Under the pieces are notes generated by a model, which made no database searches, was not told where the DNA came from, and saw only the letters and a program-made list of their open reading frames with translations. Below, in pieces: positions 50,011-59,020 of a stretch of DNA of 64,000 nt. A program made the position numbers and the translations under genes. The stretch covers positions 62,001 through 126,000 of the forward strand of contig NZ_MDEN01000051.1 in the NCBI RefSeq assembly GCF_001705435.1. Direction: 5' to 3'. The stretch is from Pseudomonas graminis. GTDB taxonomy: Bacteria > Pseudomonadota > Gammaproteobacteria > Pseudomonadales > Pseudomonadaceae. The number at the start of each line of letters is the position of its first letter. The first letter of the stretch is position 1.

Positions 50011-50145
50011 TGTAGGAGCGTGGCTTGTCCCGCGAGCGGCCGGGAACCGGTCGTAGATAAGCCGAACGCGGTATGTCAGACACACCGCAGCGTTTGATTT
50101 TGCTGCCGCTTCGCGACAGATCGCGGGACAAGCCACGCTCCTACA
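50011..50145. repeat. REP-like doublet, GTAGGAGCGTGGCTTGTCCC type
   Basis: Inverted copies of GTAGGAGCGTGGCTTGTCCC(GCGA) about 90 bases apart between hutX and hutW. The sequence class differs from the other hut-region REPs. Confidence 0.88.
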
Positions 50146-50182
50146 TGAACCAGGCCGCCACTCTAAACATCGAGATAACGAT

Positions 50183-51034
50183 ATGTTCCCCGAAAGCTTC
50201 ACGTTCTCCATCGCCGACTGGGTCAATGACTGGGTCGACAAGCTGGTCACCAACTACGGCGACTTGTTCCGGCACATCTCCGACACGCTGCTGTGGGCCA
50301 TCGTCAAGCTCGAAGGCCTGCTGCGCGTTGCGCCGTGGTGGCTGCTGCTGGCCATCGTCGGCCTGATCGCCTGGCACGCGACCCGCAAGATCACCACCAC
50401 GGTGGTCATCGTCGGCCTGCTGTTTCTGGTCGGTGCCGTTGGCCTGTGGGACAAGCTGATGCAAACCCTGGCGCTGATGCTGGTCGCCACGCTGATCTCG
50501 GTGATTATCGGCATACCGCTCGGCATTCTGTCGGCGCGCAGCAATCGCCTGCGCTCGATACTGATGCCGCTGCTGGACATCATGCAGACCATGCCCAGCT
50601 TCGTGTACCTGATTCCGGTGCTGATGCTGTTCGGTCTGGGCAAGGTCCCGGCGATCTTCGCCACGGTCATCTACGCCGCGCCGCCGCTGATTCGCCTGAC
50701 CGATCTGGGCATTCGTCAGGTCGATGGCGAGGTCATGGAAGCGATCAACGCCTTCGGCGCCAACCGCTGGCAGCAACTGTTCGGCGTGCAACTGCCGCTG
50801 GCCCTGCCAAGCATCATGGCCGGGATCAACCAGACCACGATGATGGCGCTGTCGATGGTGGTGATCGCCTCGATGATTGGTGCTCGCGGGCTGGGCGAAG
50901 ACGTGCTGGTCGGCATTCAGACCCTCAACGTCGGACGCGGCCTGGAAGCGGGCCTGGCCATCGTCATTCTGGCGGTCGTGATCGACCGTATTACGCAGGC
51001 CTACGGCCGTCCACGGCATGAGGCGAACAAATGA
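50183..51034 (+). CDS. hutW: Histidine ABC transporter permease HutW
   Basis: Inner-membrane permease of the ProW/OpuAB type, 283 aa with about seven TM helices and the binding-protein-dependent EAA-loop region ([37 protein letters not shown], about 180-217). It overlaps hutV by four bases (ATGA). Confidence 0.93.
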   Translation: MFPESFTFSIADWVNDWVDKLVTNYGDLFRHISDTLLWAIVKLEGLLRVAPWWLLLAIVGLIAWHATRKITTTVVIVGLLFLVGAVGLWDKLMQTLALMLVATLISVIIGIPLGILSARSNRLRSILMPLLDIMQTMPSFVYLIPVLMLFGLGKVPAIFATVIYAAPPLIRLTDLGIRQVDGEVMEAINAFGANRWQQLFGVQLPLALPSIMAGINQTTMMALSMVVIASMIGARGLGEDVLVGIQTLNVGRGLEAGLAIVILAVVIDRITQAYGRPRHEANK

Positions 51035-51915
51035 GCGTCGAGACTATCAATCCAGCGAGCTCGGGCAATCCACTGAGCACGGGCGTTCCAGAGAACACGG
51101 GCGGCAAAATCGTCGTCAAGAACGTGTACAAGATCTTCGGCAACCGCGCCAAGGATGCCCTGGCAATGGTTCAGAACAACCAGAGCAAGGATCAGGTGCT
51201 GGCGCAGACCGGCTGCGTGGTCGGCGTGAACGACCTGTCGCTGTCTATCTCCAGCGGCGAGATCTTTGTGATCATGGGCCTGTCGGGCTCCGGCAAATCG
51301 ACCCTGGTGCGCCACTTCAACCGCCTGATCGACCCCACCAGCGGCGAGATTCTGGTCGATGGCGAAAACATCCTGACCTACGACATGGAAGCGCTGCGCA
51401 ACTTCCGTCGGCACAAGATCAGCATGGTATTCCAGAGCTTCGGCCTGCTGCCGCACAAGACCGTGATCGACAATGTCGCCTACGGCCTGACCATTCGTGG
51501 CGAGAGCAAAACGCAATGCGCCGAGCGCGCGCAGCACTGGATCACCACGGTGGGCCTGAAGGGCTACGAGAAAAAGTACCCCCATCAGCTCTCCGGCGGC
51601 ATGCGTCAGCGTGTCGGCCTGGCACGGGCGCTGGCGGCCGACACCGACATTATCCTGATGGACGAAGCGTTCAGCGCACTCGATCCGCTGATCCGCGCCG
51701 AGATGCAGGATCAGTTACTGGAGCTGCAATCGAACCTGAAGAAAACCATCGTTTTCATCACCCACGACCTCGACGAAGCCGTGCGCATCGGCAACCGCAT
51801 CGCGATTCTCAAGGACGGACAGCTGATCCAGGTCGGGACACCGAAAGAAATCCTCTACTCGCCTGCCGACGATTACGTCGATCGCTTCGTGCAGCGGCGC
51901 GTGGCGACTCTCTAA
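51031..51915 (+). CDS. hutV: Histidine ABC transporter ATP-binding protein HutV
   Basis: ATPase of the ProV/OpuAA family, 294 aa. Walker [10 protein letters not shown] (about residue 86), signature LSGGMRQRV (about 188), Walker [10 protein letters not shown] and the H-loop ITHDLDEA are all present. It lacks the C-terminal CBS domains of osmoprotectant ProV, in agreement with an amino-acid substrate rather than osmoregulation. The next gene starts 13 bases later. Confidence 0.94.
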   Translation: MSVETINPASSGNPLSTGVPENTGGKIVVKNVYKIFGNRAKDALAMVQNNQSKDQVLAQTGCVVGVNDLSLSISSGEIFVIMGLSGSGKSTLVRHFNRLIDPTSGEILVDGENILTYDMEALRNFRRHKISMVFQSFGLLPHKTVIDNVAYGLTIRGESKTQCAERAQHWITTVGLKGYEKKYPHQLSGGMRQRVGLARALAADTDIILMDEAFSALDPLIRAEMQDQLLELQSNLKKTIVFITHDLDEAVRIGNRIAILKDGQLIQVGTPKEILYSPADDYVDRFVQRRVATL

Positions 51916-51928
51916 GGACGCTGCGGTC

Positions 51929-53578
51929 ATGTCGCGAGCAGAACAGATCATCATTGGCGAAGGCCCGCTCAGTTGGCGGGACGTGACCGCCGTTGCCCGC
52001 CATGGCGCAACGCTGTCGTTGTCCGAAGGCGCGTGGGCGCGGATCGACAATGCCCAGGCGATCGTGCAGCGCATCGTTGCCAGCGGCGAGCGCGCCTATG
52101 GCGTGAACACCGGCCTCGGCGCGCTGTGCAATGTGTCGCTGGCGGGTGAGCAACTCGGCCGGCTGTCGCGCAACACGCTGCTCAGCCATGCCTGCGGCGT
52201 CGGCCCGGCGTTGCCAGACGAGCAGACCCGCGCGATCACCTGCGCCGCGATCATCAATTACAGCCAGGGCAAGTCCGGAATTCACCGCCAAGTGGTCGAG
52301 GCCTTGCTCGCCTTGCTCAATCGACGCATCACCCCGCAAGTGCCGTCCCAGGGGTCGGTGGGTTACCTCACTCATATGGCGCACATCGGCGTCGCGCTGT
52401 TGGGCGTCGGTCAGGTCAGTTATCGCGGGCAGTTGATGTCGGCCTTGCAGGCGCTGAGCGAAGAAGGCCTGTCGCCGGTGGAACTGGGTGCGAAAGACGG
52501 TCTGTGTCTGGTCAACGGCACGCCGTGCATGACCGGCCTCAGTTGCCTGGCGATTGCCGACGTGAATCGCCTGATGCAGTGGGCCGATGTCATCAGCGCC
52601 ATGACCTTCGAAGGCCTGCGTGGGCAACTCGACGCCTTCGACGAAACCATCATCGCCCTCAAGCCGCACCCCGGCATGCAACAGGTGGGCAAAAACCTGC
52701 GCGGTCTGCTCGCCGGCAGCGAGGTGCTCGCCAACAGTCAGGGCATCCGCACCCAAGACGCCTTGAGCATCCGCTCTATCCCCCAGGTCCACGGCGCTAC
52801 GCGCGACCAGTTGGCCCATGCGACCCGGCAGATCGAGATCGAGCTCAACTCCGCCACCGACAACCCGCTGCTGCTGGGCACGCCCGACGCGTATCGCGTG
52901 GTCTCCCAGGCCAACCCCCACGGCCAGTCCGTGGCGATGGCCGCTGATCTGTTGGCGATTGCCATGGCCGAACTGGGCTCGATTGCCGAGCGGCGGCTCG
53001 ACCGGCTGATCAACCCGACAGTCAGCGGGCTTCCGGCGTTTCTGGTCAGCCAGCCGGGGGTCAATTCCGGGATGATGATCACCCAATACGTCGCCGCCTC
53101 GCTGTGCGCGGAAAACCGCCAGCTGGCACAACCGGCGGTCATCGATAACTACGTGACGTCCGGCCTGCAGGAGGATCATCTGAGCATGGGTACCAGCGCC
53201 GCCTTGAAGCTGCACAAGGTGCTGGAGAACGTGACGCAGATCCTCGCCATCGAGTATTTGCTGGCCGCCCAGGCGTTCGAGTTTTTCAAGGGCCCGCGCT
53301 TTGGCGTCGGCACCGAGGCGGCTTGGCGTTTGCTGCGCGAACGCGTGCCGGCCTACGACGAAGACCGCTGGCTGGCCCCGGACATTGCCAGCAGCGTGAC
53401 GCTGCTGAAGAACGAAGAGTCATTGGAAACCGTATTTCAGCGCTGCCGCGACTACGCGGCAGGCGCTAATCCCGACACCGACAACAACGGTCGCAGCGCA
53501 TGCGCCCCCCGCGCGGGACAGGCAGGAGCCGGTTCAGCGCAGACGACCGATACCCATTCAGGAGTAGCAGCATCGTGA
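51929..53578 (+). CDS. HAL/PAL/TAL-family protein lacking the MIO triad (HutH paralogue 1)
   Basis: A 549 aa member of the aromatic amino-acid lyase family. The whole fold is covered, from [11 protein letters not shown] (about residue 52) to the C-terminal domain, and some active-site residues are kept (Tyr of AYGVNTG, Asn of LVNGTP, Glu of QEDHLSMG). The Ala-Ser-Gly that cyclises to the MIO electrophile is missing: GSVG (142-145) is followed by Tyr146-Leu-Thr, where the neighbour has [10 protein letters not shown]. The alignment needs a three-residue deletion. The catalytic Tyr is also replaced (QDALSIR, 276-282, versus QDPYSLR) and the NFH motif reads NPH. A normal histidase reaction is therefore unlikely. 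In SBW25 the hutH1 paralogue was reported dispensable (recalled). The last 20-25 residues are unconserved. It overlaps hutH by four bases (GTGA). Confidence 0.88.
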   Translation: MSRAEQIIIGEGPLSWRDVTAVARHGATLSLSEGAWARIDNAQAIVQRIVASGERAYGVNTGLGALCNVSLAGEQLGRLSRNTLLSHACGVGPALPDEQTRAITCAAIINYSQGKSGIHRQVVEALLALLNRRITPQVPSQGSVGYLTHMAHIGVALLGVGQVSYRGQLMSALQALSEEGLSPVELGAKDGLCLVNGTPCMTGLSCLAIADVNRLMQWADVISAMTFEGLRGQLDAFDETIIALKPHPGMQQVGKNLRGLLAGSEVLANSQGIRTQDALSIRSIPQVHGATRDQLAHATRQIEIELNSATDNPLLLGTPDAYRVVSQANPHGQSVAMAADLLAIAMAELGSIAERRLDRLINPTVSGLPAFLVSQPGVNSGMMITQYVAASLCAENRQLAQPAVIDNYVTSGLQEDHLSMGTSAALKLHKVLENVTQILAIEYLLAAQAFEFFKGPRFGVGTEAAWRLLRERVPAYDEDRWLAPDIASSVTLLKNEESLETVFQRCRDYAAGANPDTDNNGRSACAPRAGQAGAGSAQTTDTHSGVAAS

Positions 53579-55125
53579 CCGACACCCAACAGGCGACCCC
53601 GCTGAATCTGATCCCTGGCCAGTTGAGCCTCGCCCAGCTGCGCGCGATTTATCAGCGACCCGTCACGCTGACCCTCGACGCCAGCGCCGATCGGCAGATC
53701 GAAGACAGCGTGGCCTGCGTCGAGCAGATCCTCGCCGAGAACCGCACCGCCTACGGCATCAACACCGGTTTCGGCCTGCTGGCCTCGACGCGCATCGCCA
53801 GCGCCGACCTCGAAAATCTGCAGCGCTCGCTGGTGCTGTCCCACGCTGCGGGGGTTGGCGGGCCGATCAGCGATGAGCTGGTGCGCCTGATCATGGTGCT
53901 CAAGGTCAACAGCCTGAGCCGGGGCTTCTCCGGGATTCGCCGTCAGGTGATCGACGCGCTGATTGCCCTGATCAACGCCGAGGTTTACCCGCACATCCCG
54001 CTCAAGGGTTCGGTGGGCGCGTCCGGCGACCTCGCGCCATTGGCGCACATGTCGCTGGTGCTGCTGGGCGAAGGCAAGGCGCGCCACAAGGGCGAATGGC
54101 TGAACGCCGTGGAAGCTCTGGCGATTGCCGGGCTCACGCCGCTGACGCTGGCGGCCAAAGAAGGCCTGGCGCTGCTCAACGGCACCCAAGTGTCGACGGC
54201 GTACGCGCTGCGCGGCCTGTTTGAAGCCGAAGACCTGTTCGCCGGCGCCCTGAGCTGCGGCGCGCTGACCGTTGAAGCCGTGCTCGGCTCCCGCGCGCCG
54301 TTCGACGCACGCATTCATGCGGCTCGCGGTCAGCGCGGCCAGATCGATTCGGCTGCGGCCTATCGCGAGCTGCTCGGCGAGGGGAGTCAGGTCTCCGACT
54401 CCCATCGCGACTGCGACAAGGTTCAGGACCCCTACTCCCTGCGCTGCCAGCCCCAAGTCATGGGCGCTTGCCTGACCCAACTGCGTCAGGCCGCCGAAGT
54501 GCTGGCGATCGAATCCAACGCAGTGTCGGACAACCCGCTGGTATTCGCAGCCGAAGGTGAAGTCATTTCCGGCGGTAACTTCCACGCCGAACCGGTTGCC
54601 ATGGCTGCCGACAACATCGCCCTGGCCATCGCTGAAATCGGCTCACTGAGCGAACGCCGCATCTCGCTGATGATGGACAAGCACATGTCGCAGCTGCCGC
54701 CGTTCCTGGTGGCCAACGGCGGCGTGAACTCAGGTTTCATGATTGCCCAGGTCACGGCTGCAGCGCTGGCGAGTGAAAACAAGGCACTGTCCCACCCACA
54801 CAGCGTCGACAGCCTGCCCACGTCCGCCAACCAAGAAGACCACGTGTCGATGGCGCCTGCCGCCGGCAAGCGGTTATGGGAAATGGCGGAGAACACTCGC
54901 GGCGTGCTGGCTGTAGAATGGCTGGCTGCGTGTCAGGGTCTGGACTTGCGCAACGGTCTGAAGACCTCTGAAAAACTGGAAATCGCCCGCACTACGCTGC
55001 GCGGCAAAGTCCCGTTCTATGAAAAGGACCGCTTCTTCGCCCCTGATATCGAGGCCGCCATCGAGCTGCTGGCTTCCAACTGCCTGAGCGACCTGGTTTC
55101 TGCTGACCTGCTGCCGAGTTTTTGA
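53575..55125 (+). CDS. hutH: Histidine ammonia-lyase
   Basis: First step of histidine breakdown: non-oxidative removal of ammonia giving urocanate. The 516 aa protein has the complete MIO motif [11 protein letters not shown] (Ala149-Ser150-Gly151), the catalytic Tyr in QDPYSLR (Tyr287), [23 protein letters not shown] and NQEDHVSM. The start is GTG 53575 ([12 protein letters not shown]), overlapping the preceding paralogue; the longer in-frame reading from 53500 is not family-like. Confidence 0.97.
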   Translation: MTDTQQATPLNLIPGQLSLAQLRAIYQRPVTLTLDASADRQIEDSVACVEQILAENRTAYGINTGFGLLASTRIASADLENLQRSLVLSHAAGVGGPISDELVRLIMVLKVNSLSRGFSGIRRQVIDALIALINAEVYPHIPLKGSVGASGDLAPLAHMSLVLLGEGKARHKGEWLNAVEALAIAGLTPLTLAAKEGLALLNGTQVSTAYALRGLFEAEDLFAGALSCGALTVEAVLGSRAPFDARIHAARGQRGQIDSAAAYRELLGEGSQVSDSHRDCDKVQDPYSLRCQPQVMGACLTQLRQAAEVLAIESNAVSDNPLVFAAEGEVISGGNFHAEPVAMAADNIALAIAEIGSLSERRISLMMDKHMSQLPPFLVANGGVNSGFMIAQVTAAALASENKALSHPHSVDSLPTSANQEDHVSMAPAAGKRLWEMAENTRGVLAVEWLAACQGLDLRNGLKTSEKLEIARTTLRGKVPFYEKDRFFAPDIEAAIELLASNCLSDLVSADLLPSF

Positions 55126-55175
55126 TCGGGACAGGCCAGGATGGCCTGTCGTTGAAATGAGTGGGGGGATTACCC

Positions 55176-55262
55176 CTGTAGGAATGAGCTTGCTCGCGAT
55201 GCAATAAGTCAGAAACGCATTTGCCGTCTGACACACCGCAATCGCGAGCAAGCTCACTCCCA
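55176..55262. repeat. REP doublet between hutH and hutT
   Basis: Inverted copies of GTAGGAATGAGCTTGCTCGC and its partner about 40 bases apart. Confidence 0.9.
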
Positions 55263-55310
55263 AAAGAGCCGCTCATTTCGCAGCAAAAAGTAAGACTAGG
55301 AACGTGTGAA

Positions 55311-56705
55311 ATGACATCGCAAAACGCTACAGATCTTAAACGCGGGCTCAGCGCGCGTCACATACGCTTCATGGCGCTGGGCTCGGCCATTGGCACCGGG
55401 TTGTTCTACGGTTCCGCGTCGGCGATCAAGCTGGCTGGCCCCGCCGTGCTGCTGGTGTACATCATCGCCGGCGCTGCCGTTTACATGGTCATGCGCGCCC
55501 TCGGCGAGATGGCCGTGCGCAACCCGGTGTCCGGCTCGTTCGGCGAGTACGCCACCACGTACCTGGGCCCCCTCGCCGGGTTTGTCCTTGGCTGGACCTA
55601 CGCGTTCGAGATGGTCATCGTCTGTCTGGCCGATGTCACCGCGTTCGGCATCTACATGGGCTTCTGGTTCCCCGAGGTGCCCCGCTGGATCTGGGTGCTC
55701 GGCATTGTGTTTCTGATCGGCGCGCTGAACCTGTGCAGCGTCAAGGTATTCGGTGAAACGGAGTTCTGGCTGTCGCTGCTCAAGGTCGGCGCGATCATCG
55801 CGATGATCCTCGCGGGCTTCGGCATCATGCTGTTCGGCATCGGTTCGGTCTCGGGCGGCGGCGTCAGCAGCGTGAGCAATCTGTGGGCCTACGGCGGCTT
55901 CATGCCCAACGGCATCAGCGGCCTGGTGGCCTCGCTGGCGGTCGTCATGTTTGCCTTCGGCGGCATCGAAATCATCGGTATCACTGCCGGTGAAGCACGC
56001 AACCCGGAGCGGGTGATACCGCGCGCAATTAATGCGGTCCCGCTGCGAATTCTGCTGTTTTACGTGCTCACGCTCTTCGTCTTGATGTCGCTGTACCCGT
56101 GGCAGCAGATCGGCAGCCAGGGCAGCCCGTTCGTCCAGATCTTCGATCACCTGGGGATTTCCTCCGCCGCCACCGTCCTCAACATCGTGGTCATCACTGC
56201 AGCCGTTTCGGCGATCAACAGCGACATCTTCGGTGCCGGACGCATGATGTACGGTTTGGCCATACAGGGTCAGGCGCCCAAGGGTTTTGCTCAGCTGTCT
56301 GCTCAGGGCGTGCCGTGGATGACGGTGCTGGTGATGGGCATCGCGCTGCTCTGCGGCGTCGTGCTGAATTACCTGATTCCCGAAAACGTGTTCCTGCTGA
56401 TCGCCTCGATTGCGACCTTCGCGACGGTCTGGGTGTGGCTGATGATTCTGGTCACGCAGATCGCCATGCGCCGCTCCATGAGCGCAGAAGAAGTCGCCCA
56501 GCTGAAATTCCCGGTGCCGTTCTGGCCCGTGGCGCCGATTGTTGCCACCTTGTTCATGGTGTTTGTGTTTGGCGTGCTGGGTTATTTCCCGGACAGCCAG
56601 GCCGCGCTGGTGGTGGGGGCGGTGTGGATCGGGTTGCTGGTGGTTGCGTACTGGGTATGGGTCAAGCCGAAGCAAAACCTGATCAAGGCCACATCAAACA
56701 GCTGA
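55311..56705 (+). CDS. hutT: Amino-acid permease of the hut cluster (histidine permease)
   Basis: A 464 aa APC-superfamily (AAT/ProY type) transporter with twelve TM helices. It has the family motif [21 protein letters not shown] (about residues 17-37) and [25 protein letters not shown]. Position between hutH and hutI supports histidine as substrate. Start ATG 55311; the reading from 55221 runs into the REP doublet and is rejected. Confidence 0.92.
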   Translation: MTSQNATDLKRGLSARHIRFMALGSAIGTGLFYGSASAIKLAGPAVLLVYIIAGAAVYMVMRALGEMAVRNPVSGSFGEYATTYLGPLAGFVLGWTYAFEMVIVCLADVTAFGIYMGFWFPEVPRWIWVLGIVFLIGALNLCSVKVFGETEFWLSLLKVGAIIAMILAGFGIMLFGIGSVSGGGVSSVSNLWAYGGFMPNGISGLVASLAVVMFAFGGIEIIGITAGEARNPERVIPRAINAVPLRILLFYVLTLFVLMSLYPWQQIGSQGSPFVQIFDHLGISSAATVLNIVVITAAVSAINSDIFGAGRMMYGLAIQGQAPKGFAQLSAQGVPWMTVLVMGIALLCGVVLNYLIPENVFLLIASIATFATVWVWLMILVTQIAMRRSMSAEEVAQLKFPVPFWPVAPIVATLFMVFVFGVLGYFPDSQAALVVGAVWIGLLVVAYWVWVKPKQNLIKATSNS

Positions 56706-56730
56706 TAAATGGACTGTCATGAACGGTCCG

Positions 56731-56824
56731 TGTGGGGGCGAGCTTGCTCGCGAAGACTGAAGTTCAGGCGCCGGAGATTCGGCGGACTCACTTGCCTCTT
56801 CGCGAGCAAGCTCACTCCCACACT
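56731..56824. repeat. REP doublet between hutT and hutI
   Basis: Inverted copies of GTGGGGGCGAGCTTGCTCGC and GCGAGCAAGCTCACTCCCAC about 45 bases apart. Confidence 0.92.
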
Positions 56825-56877
56825 TAGCACTTGCAATATCCGAAACAGGTTGTGAAACCGGACCCTTGGAGGCATCG

Positions 56878-58083
56878 ATGAAAACGCTCTGGCACCACTG
56901 TCACGCAGCAACCATGGCGAACGGCACGTACTCGATCATCGAGGACGCCGCCATCGTGACCGATGCAGCGCAGATCGTCTGGATCGGTCCTCTCCGAGAC
57001 CTGCCGGACCCGGGCGACGTCAAGCGCGTCGACCTGAACGGCGCGTGGGTGACGCCCGGCCTGATCGATTGCCATACCCACACGGTGTTCGGCGGTAACC
57101 GCAGCGGTGAATTCGAGCAGCGTTTGCAGGGCGTGAGCTACGCCGAGATCGCCGCAGCGGGTGGCGGCATCGCCAGCACCGTGCGCGCTACCCGGGCCGC
57201 CAGTGAAGAAGAACTCTACGCCAGCGCCGAACGTCGTCTGCTTCATCTGCTCAGGGATGGCGTGACCACGATCGAGATGAAATCCGGCTACGGCCTGGAC
57301 CTCGCCAGCGAACGCAAAATCCTGCGGGTCATTCGCCAACTGGGCGAAAACCTGCCGGTCACCGTGCGCAGCACCTGCCTCGCCGCCCATGCCCTGCCCC
57401 CCGAATACAAAGACCGCGCCGATGACTACATCGCCCACATCTGCAGCGAGATGCTGCCGGCGCTGGCGGCGGAAAATCTGGTGGATGCCGTCGATGCGTT
57501 CTGCGAATACCTCGCCTTCTCGCCGGCACAGGTCGAACAGGTGTTCATCACCGCGGGCCAATTGGGCCTGCCGGTCAAGCTGCATGCCGAGCAGTTGTCC
57601 TCGCTGCATGGCTCGAGTCTGGCGGCGCGTTATCAGGCGCTGTCGGCTGACCATCTGGAGTTCATGACCGAAGAAGACGCCATTGCGATGGCGGCCTCAG
57701 GCACGGTCGCCGTCTTGCTGCCGGGGGCGTTCTACTTCCTGCGCGAAACTCAGTTGCCGCCAATGGATGCCCTGCGCAAACACGGAGTGAAGATCGCCAT
57801 TTCCACCGATCTCAATCCGGGCACGTCGCCGGGCCTGTCGCTGCGGCTGATGCTCAACATGGCCTGCACGCTGTTCCGTATGACGCCGGAAGAAGCCCTG
57901 GCCGGCGCAACCATCCACGCCGCTCAAGCGCTGGGCATGGCGGGGACCCATGGTTCGCTGGAGGTGGGCAAGACGGCGGATTTCGTCGCCTGGCACATCG
58001 AACGGCCTGCCGACCTCGCCTACTGGCTGGGCGGCGATCTGGACAAACGCGTCGTGCGTTATGGCGTGGAACGCACTCTCTAA
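56878..58083 (+). CDS. hutI: Imidazolonepropionase
   Basis: Metal-dependent amidohydrolase that opens imidazolone propionate to formimino-glutamate, third step of the pathway. The 401 aa protein has the metal ligands [10 protein letters not shown] (about residue 64), HAEQLSS (about 238), SADHLEF and [10 protein letters not shown] (about 305). ATG 56878 has a clear TTGGAGGC Shine-Dalgarno. Confidence 0.97.
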   Translation: MKTLWHHCHAATMANGTYSIIEDAAIVTDAAQIVWIGPLRDLPDPGDVKRVDLNGAWVTPGLIDCHTHTVFGGNRSGEFEQRLQGVSYAEIAAAGGGIASTVRATRAASEEELYASAERRLLHLLRDGVTTIEMKSGYGLDLASERKILRVIRQLGENLPVTVRSTCLAAHALPPEYKDRADDYIAHICSEMLPALAAENLVDAVDAFCEYLAFSPAQVEQVFITAGQLGLPVKLHAEQLSSLHGSSLAARYQALSADHLEFMTEEDAIAMAASGTVAVLLPGAFYFLRETQLPPMDALRKHGVKIAISTDLNPGTSPGLSLRLMLNMACTLFRMTPEEALAGATIHAAQALGMAGTHGSLEVGKTADFVAWHIERPADLAYWLGGDLDKRVVRYGVERTL

Positions 58084-58096
58084 TCAGGGGAATACT

Positions 58097-58900
58097 GTGG
58101 ACAAGGTTCTGAGTTTCACTCGCGGTCGCGTACCGCTGCTGATCAGCATGCCGCACCCGGGGCTGCACCTGACGCCCGTTGTGCGTGACGGTCTGGTGGA
58201 TGAGGCCGTGAGCCTGCCGGACACCGACTGGCATATTCCGCGCCTGTACGACTTTGCGTCTGATCTGGGGGCCAGCGTGCTGTCGGCGGAATATTCGCGC
58301 TTCGTCATCGACCTCAATCGCCCGTCCGACGATACGCCGCTGTACGCCGGCGCGACCACCGGGTTGTTCCCCTCGACGCTGTTCGAGGGGGATCCGCTGT
58401 TCAGGGAGGGTTTGGCGCCGAGCAAGGAGGAACGCGCGAGCTATCTGGAGAAGATCTGGACGCCGTATCACGACACGCTGCGCAGCGAGCTCGAACGCCT
58501 GCGCGCCGAGTTCGGTTACGCACTGCTGTTCGATGCGCATTCCATTCGTGGGCACATCCCGCACTTGTTCGACGGTCGACTGCCCGACTTCAACCTGGGC
58601 ACGTTCAACGGCGCGAGCTGTGATGAAGCGCTGGCCCAGCGTCTGGACACAGCATGCGCTGCCGCGAAGCTTTACAGCCATGTGCTGAATGGGCGCTTCA
58701 AGGGCGGCCACATCACCCGCCATTACGGCGATCCGGCCAACCATATCCACGCCGTGCAACTGGAACTGGCGCAGAGCACCTACATGGACGAATTTGTGCC
58801 GTTCCACTACCGCCCCGATCTGGCCGAGCCAACGCAGGCGGTGTTGAAAGGCTTGCTGGAAGAAATGATCGCCTGGGGACGGGAGAAGTACGGGAAGTAA
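58097..58900 (+). CDS. hutG: N-formylglutamate deformylase (amidohydrolase)
   Basis: Hydrolyses N-formyl-glutamate to glutamate and formate, the last step of the pathway that uses HutF. The 267 aa protein belongs to the N-formylglutamate amidohydrolase family, not the arginase-like HutG of enterics (SMPHPGLHLTP, SAEYSRFVIDLNRP, LLFDAHSIRGHIP). The start is GTG 58097 with AGGGG upstream, 13 bases after hutI. Last gene of the hut unit. Confidence 0.96.
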   Translation: MDKVLSFTRGRVPLLISMPHPGLHLTPVVRDGLVDEAVSLPDTDWHIPRLYDFASDLGASVLSAEYSRFVIDLNRPSDDTPLYAGATTGLFPSTLFEGDPLFREGLAPSKEERASYLEKIWTPYHDTLRSELERLRAEFGYALLFDAHSIRGHIPHLFDGRLPDFNLGTFNGASCDEALAQRLDTACAAAKLYSHVLNGRFKGGHITRHYGDPANHIHAVQLELAQSTYMDEFVPFHYRPDLAEPTQAVLKGLLEEMIAWGREKYGK

Positions 58901-58903
58901 CCG

Positions 58904-58940
58904 GATGATGGTGCCCACGCAGAGCATGGGCACCATCATC
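58904..58940 (+). terminator. Hairpin at the end of the hut unit
   Basis: Perfect 14-bp stem (GATGATGGTGCCCA and complement), 9-base loop, four bases after the hutG stop. There is no T-run; it may terminate or protect the transcript. Confidence 0.5.
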
Positions 58941-58956
58941 AATGTACGCGTGGCGT

Positions 58957-58986
58957 TAGTAGGACCGGCTTCAGCCGGGAAGAGGC
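58957..58986. repeat. Single REP element
   Basis: One GTAGGACCGGCTTCAGCCGG copy between hutG and the metal ATPase, without a partner. Confidence 0.85.
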
Positions 58987-59020
58987 AAGTCTGAGCGCCA
59001 TCAATTCCTGGTCATCAGCG

